Part shown: in pieces, positions 7,458 through 15,543 of the stretch
How the letters are laid out: each line of letters begins with the position of its first letter
Numbering within the stretch: position 1 is the first letter of the stretch
Assembly: GCF_013415125.1 (NCBI RefSeq)
Contig: NZ_JACCDE010000019.1
Span: 1-64,000 of the forward strand
Length of the DNA stretch: 64,000 bases
Direction: 5' to 3'
Source of the DNA: Vreelandella glaciei
GTDB taxonomy: Bacteria > Pseudomonadota > Gammaproteobacteria > Pseudomonadales > Halomonadaceae
Position numbers and translations under genes: made by a program
Notes under the pieces: model-generated
Database searches by the model: none
The model's input: only the letters and a program-made list of their open reading frames with translations
What the model was told of the DNA's origin: nothing

Positions 7458-8843
7458 ATGAGCGAAACAGTATTAATCTTTGTCGATGTTGAGACCACCG
7501 GCACCCGGGCAACTCGCGATCGAATTACCGAAATCGCCGCCCTGAAAGTCGTTAACGGTGAGCTGGTTGATCGCTGGTCGAGCTTGATATACCCAGAATG
7601 TAAAGTGCCCGCGCAAATCACCCAGCTCACCGGGATTCGTGACGATATGCTGAGGGAGGCGCCACGGTTTACCCACATCGCCGAATCACTACGTGAGTGG
7701 CTTGGCGACGGGCAACTGGTTGCTCACAATGCGCGCTTTGACTACAGCTTTTTGCGCAATGAGTTTAAGCGCGCGGGGCAAGATTTTCGCGCCTCATTGA
7801 TATGCACGCTGCGTTTATCGCGGCGGATAGCTCCCCAGGAGCGTCAGCACAATCTGAAAGCGTTACTTAACCGCTACGGCATTTCACCTATCCGCCACCA
7901 CCGGGCTGGTGATGATGTGGATGCCCTGTGGTCACTCTGGCAAACGTGGCAAGTTGAGCACAGTGAAGAAGCATGGCAGAACCTGCTGGGTGATGAGCGA
8001 CGCCACCGAACATTGCCCGCCCATTTAGACAGCGCTCAGCTTGAAGGGCTGCCCACCTGCCCTGGCGTGTACCTGTTTTACGGTCACAATCGGCTGCCGT
8101 TGTATGTGGGCAAAAGCGTCAATCTACGCAGCCGCGTACTAGGCCACTTTCAGCGTGATCACCAGGACGATAAAGAGATGCGCCTAGCTCAGCAGGTGCA
8201 ACATATCGAATGGGAGGAAACCGCTGGCGATTTAGGCGCCCAGTTGCGTGAGGCGCAACTGGTGAAAACGTTAATGCCGATTATGAACCGGCAGCTACGC
8301 AAGCAGCGCAAGCTGACCACCTGGCACTGGGAGGCAGAAGCCAACCACCCGGAACTGCTTAGCAGAAGTGCCATGAGCCTGCCAATCAGTGGCGCACTGT
8401 ACGGTTTGTTCCGCAATGCACGAGAGGCTAAGAACACATTAAGAGCTGTTGCTGAAGAACAAAAGCTCTGCCCGCGAGTACTGGGGCTTGAAAAAGGTAA
8501 GGGCCGCTGTTTTGCCAATCAGGTGGGTAAGTGCCTTGGCGCCTGTCATGGCCAGGAGTCGATTGCACAGCACACTCAGCGAGCCAAGGCGGCGCTCATG
8601 CAGCTACAGGTTAATGTGTGGCCCTGGCCAGGCAGTATTGCCATTGAAGAGCAAGCAGCGGATAGCACGCCTGCTTGGCACGTGGTTCGCCAATGGTGCT
8701 ACCTGGGCAGTGCGGCAAGCCTTAAAAAGGCCAAAACCCTAGCCGATGCGTCCGCAAGCTTTGATGTAGATAGCTACCGTATATTGAACCGCTTTTTGCG
8801 TTCCCCGGAACAACATGGCCTAACGGTCATCCCGCTCGGTTAA
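7458..8843 (+). CDS. DnaQ-like exonuclease fused to GIY-YIG (Cho/UvrC-like) nuclease
   Basis: The 461-residue protein has two nuclease domains. Residues 5-165 form a DEDDh exonuclease: DxE at 10-12 (FVDVETTG), HNARFDYSFL around 90-99 and HRAGDDVDAL around 148-157. Residues about 198-285 form a GIY-YIG domain (PGVYLFYG, YVGKSVNLRSRV, then QLREAQLVK with the metal-binding Glu), like the N-terminal half of UvrC and E. coli Cho. A Cys-containing segment (LEKGKGRCFANQVGKCLGAC) follows, as in Cho-like proteins. In the family this arrangement is thought to incise damaged DNA 3' of a lesion in UvrAB-dependent repair; the exonuclease domain could trim the end. It has its own short upstream gap and no operon partner. 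Confidence 0.9.
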   Translation: MSETVLIFVDVETTGTRATRDRITEIAALKVVNGELVDRWSSLIYPECKVPAQITQLTGIRDDMLREAPRFTHIAESLREWLGDGQLVAHNARFDYSFLRNEFKRAGQDFRASLICTLRLSRRIAPQERQHNLKALLNRYGISPIRHHRAGDDVDALWSLWQTWQVEHSEEAWQNLLGDERRHRTLPAHLDSAQLEGLPTCPGVYLFYGHNRLPLYVGKSVNLRSRVLGHFQRDHQDDKEMRLAQQVQHIEWEETAGDLGAQLREAQLVKTLMPIMNRQLRKQRKLTTWHWEAEANHPELLSRSAMSLPISGALYGLFRNAREAKNTLRAVAEEQKLCPRVLGLEKGKGRCFANQVGKCLGACHGQESIAQHTQRAKAALMQLQVNVWPWPGSIAIEEQAADSTPAWHVVRQWCYLGSAASLKKAKTLADASASFDVDSYRILNRFLRSPEQHGLTVIPLG

Positions 8844-8850
8844 GACTGCC

Positions 8851-9654
8851 CTATTGAGCGTCAATGAACGCCATGACGGCTTGCTGAAACGCTTCTGGCT
8901 GGTCAGCATGTAGCCAGTGACCGGCGTTCTTGAGCGTTACCACGCGGGCACGGGGCAGCACCTCACGCAGAGCGGGGACCATATCGTCAGCCACATAGTG
9001 GGAATCGCCGCCGCGCAGCACCAGCGCCGGGCCATCGTACGGCTGCTCGCCATCGGGCACGCCAATAATGTCACTATAGCCCTGCTTGATATGATCCAAC
9101 CCAACGCGTAGCGCCATCACGTTGTCCTCATTGCGCATCAGGTTGGTGGCTAAAAACAAGCGTGTCGGCCGGGAATCGACGTGTTCGCCCAGCAGGTTAT
9201 CGGCTTCACGGCGATTTTTGGGCTGCCCTTGCCGCACGTTGTCCAGCGCAGCAAACACATCATCGTGACCGTGCTCGTAAGCCACCGGAGCGATATCGGC
9301 CACGATTAATGATGCCACTCGCTCAGGCGCCAAGCGTGCCAAACTGATCGCCACCTTGCCGCCCATGGAGTGGCCAAGCACATGCGCGCGCTCAATCGAG
9401 AGCTTATCCATTAGCGCAAGCACATCATCCACCATAGTGGCGTAACGCATTCCCTCGGCATGGGGGGAACGGCCATGGTTACGTAGATCAAGCGCAATCA
9501 CTCGGCGGCCACGCTGCCATACTTTTAAGTGCGAACGCCAGTTATCAGCACTCCCCAGCAAGCCATGTATCACGACTAGCGGCGTGGCATCCGTCACGGT
9601 ATCGTCGGCGGGCATATCGATAAAGTGCAAATCAACAGTGGCAACGTTCATCAT
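8851..9654 (-). CDS. ybfF: Alpha/beta-fold hydrolase, YbfF-like esterase
   Basis: The 267-residue protein has the oxyanion HG (30-31), the nucleophile elbow GHSMGG (94-99, Ser96), a downstream Asp in LRGGDSHYV and the catalytic His in NAGHWLHADQPE near residue 247. It lacks a signal peptide, so it is cytosolic. The family cleaves short acyl esters, including acyl-CoA-type thioesters in vitro; the physiological substrate is not known. The gene is convergent with the nuclease gene (7 bp between stops) and may start one codon later at the second Met. Confidence 0.85.
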   Translation of the reverse strand: MMNVATVDLHFIDMPADDTVTDATPLVVIHGLLGSADNWRSHLKVWQRGRRVIALDLRNHGRSPHAEGMRYATMVDDVLALMDKLSIERAHVLGHSMGGKVAISLARLAPERVASLIVADIAPVAYEHGHDDVFAALDNVRQGQPKNRREADNLLGEHVDSRPTRLFLATNLMRNEDNVMALRVGLDHIKQGYSDIIGVPDGEQPYDGPALVLRGGDSHYVADDMVPALREVLPRARVVTLKNAGHWLHADQPEAFQQAVMAFIDAQ

Positions 9655-9696
9655 GCTTGCTCCTAAGCCTTGGCGATTATGGTGGACTTTATACGA

Positions 9697-10365
9697 TTAG
9701 GCCGTACGGGGTGCAGTATCCATTTGACCTGTCCAGACCACCAAGCGGCGCGTAAGCCAGGCCAGCAACAAACCATACAGCGGCAGGAAGAACAGCAGAC
9801 TAATGGCGAGTTTGATCGCATAGTCCACGGCGGCAATTTCCATCCAATTGGCGGCCATAAACGGGTCTGGACTGTTATAGAACGCTGCCGAGAAGAACGC
9901 AAAGGTATCCGCTAGATTACCCAGCACCGTCGAACAAACAGGCGCCACCCACCAGGCCCACTGGCGCAAGCGGTCAAACACCTGAACATCCAGTAATTGT
10001 CCAATCACATACGCCAAGAAGCTGGCGAGGGCGATACGGGCGACAAATAGATTCCACTCCGAAAGAGCCTCAATCCCGGCAAAGCTGCCGCGGGGAAATA
10101 CCACGGATACCACATAGGAGACCAACAGCGCGGGAAGCATAACGCGCAGAATAATCGATCGAGCCGGCCCTTTACCAAACAGGCGAACCGTTAGGTCAGT
10201 GGCTAGAAAGATAAACGGGAAGCTAAACGCGCCCCAGGTGGTATGAAAGCCAAACAGCGTAAACGGTAGCTGAACAAGATAGTTACTGGCGGCAATAATG
10301 CCAATATGAAAAGCCACCATCACCAGTAGGCAACGGCGGTGCTGAGTCTCACTCAATGCAAACAT
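9697..10365 (-). CDS. yhhQ: Queuosine precursor transporter YhhQ
   Basis: The 222-residue integral membrane protein has about six hydrophobic segments and the conserved signatures SNYLVQLPFT, FPFIFLATDLTVRLFGK and LDVQVFDRLRQ of the YhhQ/COG1738 family. Members import 7-cyano- and 7-aminomethyl-7-deazaguanine for queuosine modification of tRNA. ATG 10365 is preceded by AAAAAGG. That ribosome site is part of a structure resembling a preQ1-I riboswitch, which would tie its translation to precursor levels. Confidence 0.92.
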   Translation of the reverse strand: MFALSETQHRRCLLVMVAFHIGIIAASNYLVQLPFTLFGFHTTWGAFSFPFIFLATDLTVRLFGKGPARSIILRVMLPALLVSYVVSVVFPRGSFAGIEALSEWNLFVARIALASFLAYVIGQLLDVQVFDRLRQWAWWVAPVCSTVLGNLADTFAFFSAAFYNSPDPFMAANWMEIAAVDYAIKLAISLLFFLPLYGLLLAWLTRRLVVWTGQMDTAPRTA

Positions 10366-10374
10366 GCGGGTCGA

Positions 10375-10411
10375 CCTTTTTTTAATAGATAAGAGGGGTT
10401 AGGGAACCCTC
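10375..10411 (-). promoter_or_regulatory. Candidate preQ1-I riboswitch (translational) before yhhQ
   Basis: Read on the minus strand, GAGGGT (10406-10411) pairs with ACCCCTC, leaving one extra C, as in the preQ1-I P1 stem where a C pairs with the ligand. The loop carries CCT, which can form the pseudoknot with the AGG that ends an A-rich tail (AAAAAAAGG). The tail is the Shine-Dalgarno sequence of yhhQ, 9 nt before the ATG. The pattern (GGGT..C..TAACCCC..TTA..AAAA..AAGG) closely follows the short type found in Thermoanaerobacter. The linker TTATCTATT before the A-run is longer than usual, so this is a variant or only a look-alike. Regulation of a queuosine-precursor transporter by preQ1 makes functional sense. 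Confidence 0.62.
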
Positions 10412-10432
10412 GGGTAGTAAGCGCATAGCTAC

Positions 10433-10444
10433 ATCAACGTTGAT
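10433..10444. repeat. 12-bp perfect palindrome in the yhhQ leader
   Basis: ATCAACGTTGAT is self-complementary and lies between the putative yhhQ -10 box and the riboswitch candidate. It may be an operator or part of a leader fold; function unknown. Confidence 0.4.
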
Positions 10445-10470
10445 AAAGCTGGCGCTGTTCTCGGGAGCGC

Positions 10471-10476
10471 ATTATA
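10471..10476 (-). promoter_or_regulatory. Probable -10 box for yhhQ
   Basis: A consensus TATAAT on the minus strand, with only a weak -35 (TTTTAA at 16 bp). It would give a leader of about 100 nt, long enough to hold the palindrome and the riboswitch candidate. Confidence 0.45.
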
Positions 10477-10570
10477 CGGCTTCTACATGACATTAAAAGC
10501 CAGGCAATGAAAGCTGCCACCCCCTGGTAATCTGCATGCACTCGCACTTGGCTAATAAAAAGTAGCCGCA

Positions 10571-12484
10571 TCAATCCAGTGGTGTGGCTCTATCAGCGGC
10601 ACCTACCGAGCGTTCGCGCATGACGGCGTGAACATCGGCTAGGCTGGTGGGGTCATCAATGGTCGAGGGAATACCAAACTCTTTGCCGTCGGCAATCGTA
10701 CGCAGCAGTTTGCGCAGAATTTTACCCGAGCGGGTTTTGGGTAAGCGCTCGACCACTAACACCTGCTTGAAGCAGGCAATAGGGCCAATATGCTCGCGAA
10801 CCCGCGCAATTAGCTCGGCCTCCAGTGTCGCTTCATCGCCATTAAAACCATCCTTAGGAATCACCAGGCCAATCGGCAGTTGCCCTTTAAGATCGTCATG
10901 AATCCCAATTACCGCGCACTCTGCAACTGCAGGATGAGCACCGACCACCTCTTCCATTTCGCCGGTCGAGAGTCTGTGCCCTGCCACGTTAATGACGTCA
11001 TCGGTGCGGCCCATAATGAACAGATAGCCCTGCTCATCAAAATAACCGCCATCACCGGTTAAATAGTAGCCGGGAAATGCAGCCATATAGGCACCATGAA
11101 AGCGCTTCTCGTCGCGCCATACGCCGGTCAAACAACCAGGCGGCATGGGCTGTTTAATCACCACACTGCCCTGCTCCATGGGTTTGGCTTGCTCGCCATC
11201 GCGATTGAGCACTTTCACATTGAAGCCAGGAACGGGGAACGTTGCGGATCCTGCCTTGGTGGGCACGGCTTCTAAGCCGGGCAAGTTAGCGGCGATGGGC
11301 CAGCCAGTTTCAGTTTGCCACCAGTGATCAATGACCGGCACGTCCAAAAGGTCATCCAGCCAGTGAAACGTGGGTGGATCGAGGCGTTCACCGGCCACGT
11401 AAAGATGCTTTAGGCTGCTGATATCGTAGTTCTGTAGCAGTTTGGCATCGGGATCCTCTTTCTTAATCGCGCGAAACGCCGTCGGCGCGGTGAAGAAGCT
11501 CTTCACCCGGTACTCCTCGATTAACCGCCAGAAGCTGCCCGCATCGGGGGTTTTTACCGGTTTGCCCTCGTATACCACCGTGGTGCAACCAAGTAGCAAG
11601 GGGGCGTAAACAATGTAGGAGTGCCCGACGACCCAGCCCACATCTGAAGCGGTAAAGAACACTTCACCGGGCTCCATGGCGTAGATCGCGTGCATCGAAT
11701 AAGCCAGCGCCACCGCGTAGCCACCGGTATCGCGCATAACGCCTTTGGGTTTTCCGGTGGTGCCTGAAGTATAGAGGATATACAGCGGGTCGGTTCCCTT
11801 CACCGGCACGCACTCAGCAAATGGCGCCTTCGCAACCAGCTCTTCCCAGTCGTAGTCGCCCTCCTCCAATTCAGCTCGGTGCGCTTCCCGCTGATAAACG
11901 ACACAGGCATCCGGCTTATGGGCGCTTAATTCAACGGCTTGGTCTACCATTGGCTTATAGGGCAATACCTTGCCCAGCTCGATACCGCAGGAAGCGGCAA
12001 CCACCACTTTAGGCTCGGCGTCTTCAATCCGTGCCGCCAGTTCATGGGGGGCGAAGCCACCAAATACCACCGAGTGTATGGCACCAAGCCGGGCGCAGGC
12101 GTACATAGCCACCAGCGCTTCGGGGATCATTGGCATGTAAATCACCACCCGATCCCCCTTCTCCACCCCTAACTGCGTCAACGCCCCCGCAAAGTAAGCC
12201 ACTTTGTCGCGCATATCCCGGTAGCTAATGGTGAGTTTGGCTTGGGCGGCGGGCGAGTCCCAGAAAATCGCTGCCTGGTCACCGCGGCCATTTTCAACGT
12301 GGTAATCAAGTGCGGCGAAGCAAAGGTTCATTTCACCATCGCTAAACCATCGCGCATGCTGCTGCTCATCGTAACTGAGGATGGTTTGAGGCGGCGTATA
12401 CCAAGGAATTCGTTTGGCCTGCTCGGCCCAGAACGCTTCTGGATGCTCTATCGACTGCTGGAAGGTATGTTGGTAGCGGCTCAT
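10571..12484 (-). CDS. prpE: Propionyl-CoA synthetase-like acyl-CoA ligase (PrpE)
   Basis: The 637-residue AMP-forming ligase starts at ATG 12484 (MSRYQHTFQQSIEHPEAFW), 16 codons inside the longest frame, where homology to the acetyl/propionyl-CoA synthetase N-terminus begins. It shows the P-loop-like YTSGTTGKPKG, the WWQTETGWPI motif around the acyl pocket, GRTDDVINVAGHR and the C-terminal catalytic Lys in KTRSGKILRK. It activates a short acid (propionate or acetate) with ATP and CoA. No prpBCD genes are nearby, so the in vivo acid is uncertain. It is divergent from the ArsR-type gene across 300 bp, which may regulate it. Confidence 0.88.
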   Translation of the reverse strand: MSRYQHTFQQSIEHPEAFWAEQAKRIPWYTPPQTILSYDEQQHARWFSDGEMNLCFAALDYHVENGRGDQAAIFWDSPAAQAKLTISYRDMRDKVAYFAGALTQLGVEKGDRVVIYMPMIPEALVAMYACARLGAIHSVVFGGFAPHELAARIEDAEPKVVVAASCGIELGKVLPYKPMVDQAVELSAHKPDACVVYQREAHRAELEEGDYDWEELVAKAPFAECVPVKGTDPLYILYTSGTTGKPKGVMRDTGGYAVALAYSMHAIYAMEPGEVFFTASDVGWVVGHSYIVYAPLLLGCTTVVYEGKPVKTPDAGSFWRLIEEYRVKSFFTAPTAFRAIKKEDPDAKLLQNYDISSLKHLYVAGERLDPPTFHWLDDLLDVPVIDHWWQTETGWPIAANLPGLEAVPTKAGSATFPVPGFNVKVLNRDGEQAKPMEQGSVVIKQPMPPGCLTGVWRDEKRFHGAYMAAFPGYYLTGDGGYFDEQGYLFIMGRTDDVINVAGHRLSTGEMEEVVGAHPAVAECAVIGIHDDLKGQLPIGLVIPKDGFNGDEATLEAELIARVREHIGPIACFKQVLVVERLPKTRSGKILRKLLRTIADGKEFGIPSTIDDPTSLADVHAVMRERSVGAADRATPLD

Positions 12485-12788
12485 GATGTCTCTGTCTTTA
12501 TTGTAATGAGGATACAAGATGATTGTTGACACTGTATAAAGTAAATCGCCCGCCCACCCTCATACTATGGGCTAAAAAGCGACTAAAGTAGCAGCCTGCT
12601 CAGCAGCATTGTCGACAAGAAAGCGACCTCCGGCCTACCATTGATTAATCGTTAAACAGCGACTTGGACAAAACTCGCTAAATTAAAGATCATTAAACAA
12701 CTTGATCCTCGCGACGCGACGATGCCACTACAACGTATAACAATGCTCATAAAAACGCTGAAGTAACAGTGTAGGCAAGGAGATCATT

Positions 12789-13109
12789 ATGTCTGCTTCT
12801 ACAAGCGCCGCTACACGCCTGCTTGAACATAACTGTCGCGCTATTGAGGCAGGGACTAACCTGCTAAAAGCGCTGGCCAATGAAAAACGCCTGCAAATAC
12901 TCTGCCTACTTGCCGAAAAAGAGCTGTCAGTGACGCAGATTAATCAACAACTTGCATTAAGCCAGTCGGCGCTTTCACAACACTTAGCCATTTTGAGACG
13001 TGATGAACTCGTCGATACCCGGCGGGAGTCACAAACCATCTATTATTCGCTGAGCAGTGAGAGCGCCAAGGCAGTGATTGCTACCCTGGCACACCACTAC
13101 GCAGCATAA
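12789..13109 (+). CDS. ArsR-family winged-helix regulator, BigR/YgaV-like
   Basis: The 106-residue protein follows AAGGAG (12777-12782). It consists almost wholly of an ArsR winged helix (LLKALANEKRLQILCLL, SVTQINQQLALSQSALSQHLAILRRDELVDTRRESQTIYYSL), most like the BigR/SqrR/YgaV group. Cys16 and Cys39 are present, but there is no Cys near the C-terminus, where BigR and SqrR have the second cysteine of their persulfide/disulfide switch. It lacks the ArsR metal-binding CxC. Ligand and targets are unknown; it may act on its own promoter or the divergent acyl-CoA synthetase gene. Confidence 0.85.
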   Translation: MSASTSAATRLLEHNCRAIEAGTNLLKALANEKRLQILCLLAEKELSVTQINQQLALSQSALSQHLAILRRDELVDTRRESQTIYYSLSSESAKAVIATLAHHYAA

Positions 13110-13151
13110 AGCTCTTTATAGTTTTCAACATCGCTAAAAATCATACAAAAT

Positions 13152-13190
13152 AACCGTAGCTGTTAACCTTAGCTATTAACCATAGCCCAG
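13152..13190. repeat. Three imperfect 13-bp tandem repeats
   Basis: AACCGTAGCTGTT, AACCTTAGCTATT and AACCATAGCCCAG follow each other head to tail between the convergent regulator and sohB genes. No function is evident. Confidence 0.6.
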
Positions 13191-13198
13191 AACGATGC

Positions 13199-14242
13199 TC
13201 AGCGCCGCTGCCAACCAGCGGCGTCGATCAAGCCAAGCGCTTTGAGGGCTGCTTTTTCAACGCCTTCCGACACTGCCAAACCAAGTTTACGAGTCACTGT
13301 TTTAGGGGGCTCAAGCTTGACTGTAAAGACACGCGCCTCGGCCATGCGCTCAACCAGATAAGCTTCGCTGGTGCCCACACTGTCAACAAGCAGCTGGGGC
13401 AAGGCCTCGCTACCGTACCAAATCTCACCTGTCGCAATCGTTTCAATGTCCATGCTGGGACGCCGCTCAGCCACATAGCTTTTGAATAAGTGGTGAGTAT
13501 TCTCTAAATCTTCGAGGAACTTTGCTTTTCCCTCTTCGGTATTTTCACCCAACACGGTCAAGGTACGTTTGTATTTACCGGCGGTTAGGAGCTCCACGTC
13601 AATATCGTGGCGTTTTAGCAAGCGATGAATATTGGGCACTTGCGCCACCACCCCAATAGAGCCGATCACAGCGAAGGGGGCTGCCTTGATATGCTGGGCG
13701 GTACAGGCCATCAGGTAGCCACCGCTCGCTGCCACCTTATCAATACATACGGTTGTGGTGAGCCCTGCCGTACGCAAGCGGTCTAACTGTGCGGCTGCCA
13801 ACCCATAAGCGTGTACCAGGCCACCGGCGGATTCGAGCCGAATCACCACCTCGTCATTTTCGGCGGCGACATCAATAATAGCGGATACTTCCTGACCAAA
13901 GCGCTCAGTTTGCGATGCCTTCAGGTCACCGTGAAAATCGAGCACCCAAACCCGTGGTTCATGGGTAGTATCATGGTTAGCTTTTTGCGCTTTATGGCGT
14001 TTTTTATCTTCGTTGCGAAACGTCTTTAGCAGCTTTTTACGGGCACCTGGTAACGTGGCCGTCAACCGCAGACGACGACCGCGACGGCGGCGTTGCTCAT
14101 TCAGCGGCTCAATGTGAAGTTTTAAGTCGCTCTCTTTGTCTTGTTTCGTTCGCGCCATCAAAAATAAACCAATGCCTATCAGCAACATAACGATGGTGGT
14201 TTGCACGACAAACGTACCTATTTCCGCTATCCATTCATTCAT
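13199..14242 (-). CDS. sohB: Inner-membrane serine protease SohB
   Basis: The 347-residue protein has one N-terminal membrane anchor (residues about 8-28), a basic region rich in Arg/Lys with QRRRRGRRLRL, and a signal-peptide-peptidase (S49) domain. The nucleophile lies in DKVAASGGYLMAC and the general-base Lys in LLTAGKYKRT, the Ser-Lys dyad of SohB. It degrades membrane or periplasmic peptides; in E. coli extra SohB compensates for loss of DegP. Length matches E. coli SohB (349). It is convergent with the ArsR gene. Confidence 0.93.
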   Translation of the reverse strand: MNEWIAEIGTFVVQTTIVMLLIGIGLFLMARTKQDKESDLKLHIEPLNEQRRRRGRRLRLTATLPGARKKLLKTFRNEDKKRHKAQKANHDTTHEPRVWVLDFHGDLKASQTERFGQEVSAIIDVAAENDEVVIRLESAGGLVHAYGLAAAQLDRLRTAGLTTTVCIDKVAASGGYLMACTAQHIKAAPFAVIGSIGVVAQVPNIHRLLKRHDIDVELLTAGKYKRTLTVLGENTEEGKAKFLEDLENTHHLFKSYVAERRPSMDIETIATGEIWYGSEALPQLLVDSVGTSEAYLVERMAEARVFTVKLEPPKTVTRKLGLAVSEGVEKAALKALGLIDAAGWQRR

Positions 14243-14427
14243 CGACGTTCTCCATTGGTCAGCTTGAGTCTTTTAGGATGGGCGCTCTGCCCCGATAAGA
14301 TGTTGCGGGTTTGACCACGACGCTTGATTGAAACGCGTGTATGAAATAATCTCACTCGCCATCACGATTGTTTCTTTGGGCTATTATCGCTAGCCTGGGT
14401 CTGATTTACCTAATTGAGAGAAATGTT

Positions 14428-14739
14428 ATGTCTAACAACACCCTTGAGAAGTTGAAAGCGCGCTTTAATCCTGAAGCGGCAAAGGGCATGAACGAAGTGT
14501 TCCAGTTCCACTTCTCAGACGCGGGTAGCTACTACTTAAATATCCAAGATGGCACGCTGGATGTACAAGAGGGTGAACACGATGATCCTTCCGTTAGCTT
14601 AAGCCTAACGACTGACACGCTAAAAGGCATCATGAGTGGCGATATCAATGGCATGACGGCATTCATGACCGGCAAGCTAAAAGCAACCGGCAATGTCATG
14701 CTGGCCACCAAGCTGACCAGCCTATTCCCTAGCGAGTAA
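14428..14739 (+). CDS. SCP2 sterol-binding-domain protein
   Basis: The 103-residue protein from ATG 14428 is preceded by TGAGAG; the earlier frame start adds only a promoter-like hydrophobic stretch. The whole chain is an SCP2 fold (FQFHFSDAGSYYLNIQDGTLDVQEG, then SGDINGMTAFMTGKLKATGNV), which holds lipids or acyl-CoA in a hydrophobic tunnel. Such stand-alone proteins are common in proteobacteria, but their ligand is not established. It is monocistronic between sohB and nudC. Confidence 0.87.
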   Translation: MSNNTLEKLKARFNPEAAKGMNEVFQFHFSDAGSYYLNIQDGTLDVQEGEHDDPSVSLSLTTDTLKGIMSGDINGMTAFMTGKLKATGNVMLATKLTSLFPSE

Positions 14740-14763
14740 TGACATATCGGCACACGGCGCCGT

Positions 14764-15543
14764 CTAGCGCCAGCGTGCCAAATGAGCTTCGATTAGTTCG
14801 CGTGAAATTGAATAAGGTGGCGGTAGCGATGGTAGCTGGCGAGGTGAAAACCATGCAGCATCGCTGATCTCTACCCCGTCAATGCGAATACGCCGGGTTG
14901 TCGCTTCAGCAAAGTAGCCAAACATCAGCGAATGGGGAAACGGCCAAGCCTGGCTCTGGTGGTAACGCAGTTGGTCAATATGCACGCCCACTTCCTCAAA
15001 CACCTCCCGGTGAACGGCCTCTTCGGCGGACTCGCCCGGCTCAATAAAGCCGGCCAAGGTTGAATAACGGCCTGGCGGAAAACGCGGGCTACGCGCTAGC
15101 AGCATCGCCTCGCCGCTAGTCACCAGCGTAATAATGCAGGGCGAAATACGCGGATAATTGCGGTGCCCGCAGGCATCGCAATGCATTGCAAATTCCGCGG
15201 TAAGCTTGGTAGCTGGCGCACCACAGCGCCCACAGAAACGGTGATTCTCCAACCAGGCACCCACCTGCAACGCCGTTGAAAGTAGGCTGAACCAGCCGGT
15301 AGAAAGCTCGCTCATCCACTGTCGACCATCGATCCAGCTACTTTCCGCTTGGGACTCAACCAACAGTGCGACCGGCTCATCATCCCAATAACACAGCGGC
15401 TGCATCTGTTCTGTCCAGGGCTGAAAGGGTTGTAGCGGCGTTAGCTCATCACTACCGCTTAGCGGTGCAGGCGCCAGCATACTGCGCGACAGGCGAATAA
15501 CCCGCCCGGCCTGTTCATGATGGGGGATTTCTCGCCTAAGCAT
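14764..15543 (-). CDS. nudC: NADH/NAD-cap pyrophosphatase NudC
   Basis: The 259-residue protein starts at ATG 15543 with GAAGG upstream and overlaps the dnaQ stop by 8 bp; a TTG 18 bp earlier is less likely. It has a four-Cys zinc ribbon (CGRCGAP then CDACGHRNYPR) followed by the Nudix box GFIEPGESAEEAVHREVFEEVG and the NudC-specific SQAWPFPHSLM. NudC hydrolyses NAD(H) and removes NAD caps from RNA. It is translationally coupled to dnaQ in the run 17554-14764. Confidence 0.95.
   Translation of the reverse strand: MLRREIPHHEQAGRVIRLSRSMLAPAPLSGSDELTPLQPFQPWTEQMQPLCYWDDEPVALLVESQAESSWIDGRQWMSELSTGWFSLLSTALQVGAWLENHRFCGRCGAPATKLTAEFAMHCDACGHRNYPRISPCIITLVTSGEAMLLARSPRFPPGRYSTLAGFIEPGESAEEAVHREVFEEVGVHIDQLRYHQSQAWPFPHSLMFGYFAEATTRRIRIDGVEISDAAWFSPRQLPSLPPPYSISRELIEAHLARWR

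Noticed and set aside
12535..12540. TTGACA followed by TATAAA upstream of prpE
   Set aside because: The two boxes are only 3 bp apart, so they cannot form one sigma-70 promoter.
12789..13109. Metal-sensing ArsR repressor
   Set aside because: There is no CxC metal site in the recognition helix, and no arsenic or metal resistance genes are nearby.
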